From contig NZ_SHLC01000001.1 of assembly GCF_004217495.1 (NCBI RefSeq), positions 806,001-870,000 on the forward strand: DNA of 64,000 nucleotides, in the 5' to 3' direction. The notes beneath the pieces were generated by a model. The model worked only from the letters and a program-made list of their open reading frames with translations, made no database searches and was not told where the DNA came from. The translations under genes and the position numbers were made by a program. This DNA is from Microterricola gilva (GTDB lineage: Bacteria > Actinomycetota > Actinomycetes > Actinomycetales > Microbacteriaceae). Positions within the stretch are counted from its first letter, which is position 1; each line of letters starts with the position of its first letter. Positions 63,892-64,000 of this stretch are shown piece by piece.

Positions 63892-64000
63892 GTACGACGG
63901 AAGACGCCGCGAACGAGACGAGCACGGGCAGCACCCCGACGCGACCGGCACCCCAGCGCGGCCCGATGGGCGGCCGGGGTCCGATGGGCGGTGGCGGTGC
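63888..64000 (+). CDS. Partial gene: probable partner half of the ABC exporter (5' end only)
   Basis: 37 codons are visible. They encode a Pro/Gly/Arg-rich start (MSTTEDAANETSTG, then RPAPQRGPMGGRGPMGGGG), as is common for the second subunit of actinobacterial heterodimeric ABC exporters. The ATG overlaps the previous stop by 4 nt. The gene runs past the end of the window, so the ABC identity is inferred from context. Confidence 0.65.
   Translation, partial: MSTTEDAANETSTGSTPTRPAPQRGPMGGRGPMGGGG

Overview
This is a high-GC actinobacterial chromosome segment, most likely from the family Microbacteriaceae. The evidence is the gene order (lysA-hom-thrC-thrB-rho-prfA, then prmC, a YrdC gene, a WecA-like gene and the atp operon), a YtrA-type GntR/ABC unit, a DUF222-HNH gene of the 13E12 type, RskA-type anti-sigma control, and many genes with a TAnnnT -10 box only 6-8 nt before the start codon (leaderless transcripts). 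It looks like core chromosome. I see no prophage, integrase, insertion sequence, CRISPR array or rRNA operon.

Layout. 1-2.2 kb holds a GntR-ABC unit read leftwards. 2.2-5.0 kb is repeat-rich: short REP-like repeats, a dispersed 70-bp repeat, a DUF222-HNH gene, then six tandem ~185-bp imperfectly palindromic repeats that begin inside the end of that gene. 5.0-7.7 kb has a membrane protein, a P-loop kinase and an amidase. 7.7-12.8 kb is an iron-siderophore uptake operon (ATPase, lipoprotein, fused double permease, siderophore-interacting reductase) behind two DtxR/IdeR-type boxes. 12.8-17.3 kb has a small HTH/Clp-N pair with tandem operators, an HExxH protein, a frameshifted flavin disulfide reductase, an arginase-family protein and PspA. 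17.3-30.0 kb, mostly leftwards, has a TPM protein and a sugar locus (two ROK regulators flanking an ABC importer, a GH4 glycosidase and a BadF-type sugar kinase), then pcm and a GH1 beta-glucosidase.

30-34 kb carries a small membrane protein, tRNA-Arg(CCG), a lipoprotein divergent from argS, and a DUF2993 protein. 34.3-39.1 kb is a tightly overlapping lysine/threonine operon. 39.5-48.4 kb has rho, prfA, an inverted cysE-cysK pair, prmC, a YrdC/Sua5 gene and a WecA-like transferase. 47.9-55.5 kb is the complete F-type ATP synthase operon (an AtpI-like gene, then atpBEFHAGDC). 55.6-64.0 kb has yaaA, an ogt-tag alkylation-repair pair, an unknown membrane protein, an aldo/keto reductase, an ECF sigma/anti-sigma pair divergent from a lipoprotein, and the first half of a heterodimeric ABC exporter behind a 23-codon leaderless leader ORF. 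The partner subunit runs off the window.

Most worth a second look: the DUF222-HNH gene with its palindromic array; the leader ORF ahead of the ABC exporter; the HTH/Clp-N pair with its paired operators; the three-copy dispersed repeat; and a GGATGCC motif that recurs in coding DNA and, as an inverted pair, in terminator stems.
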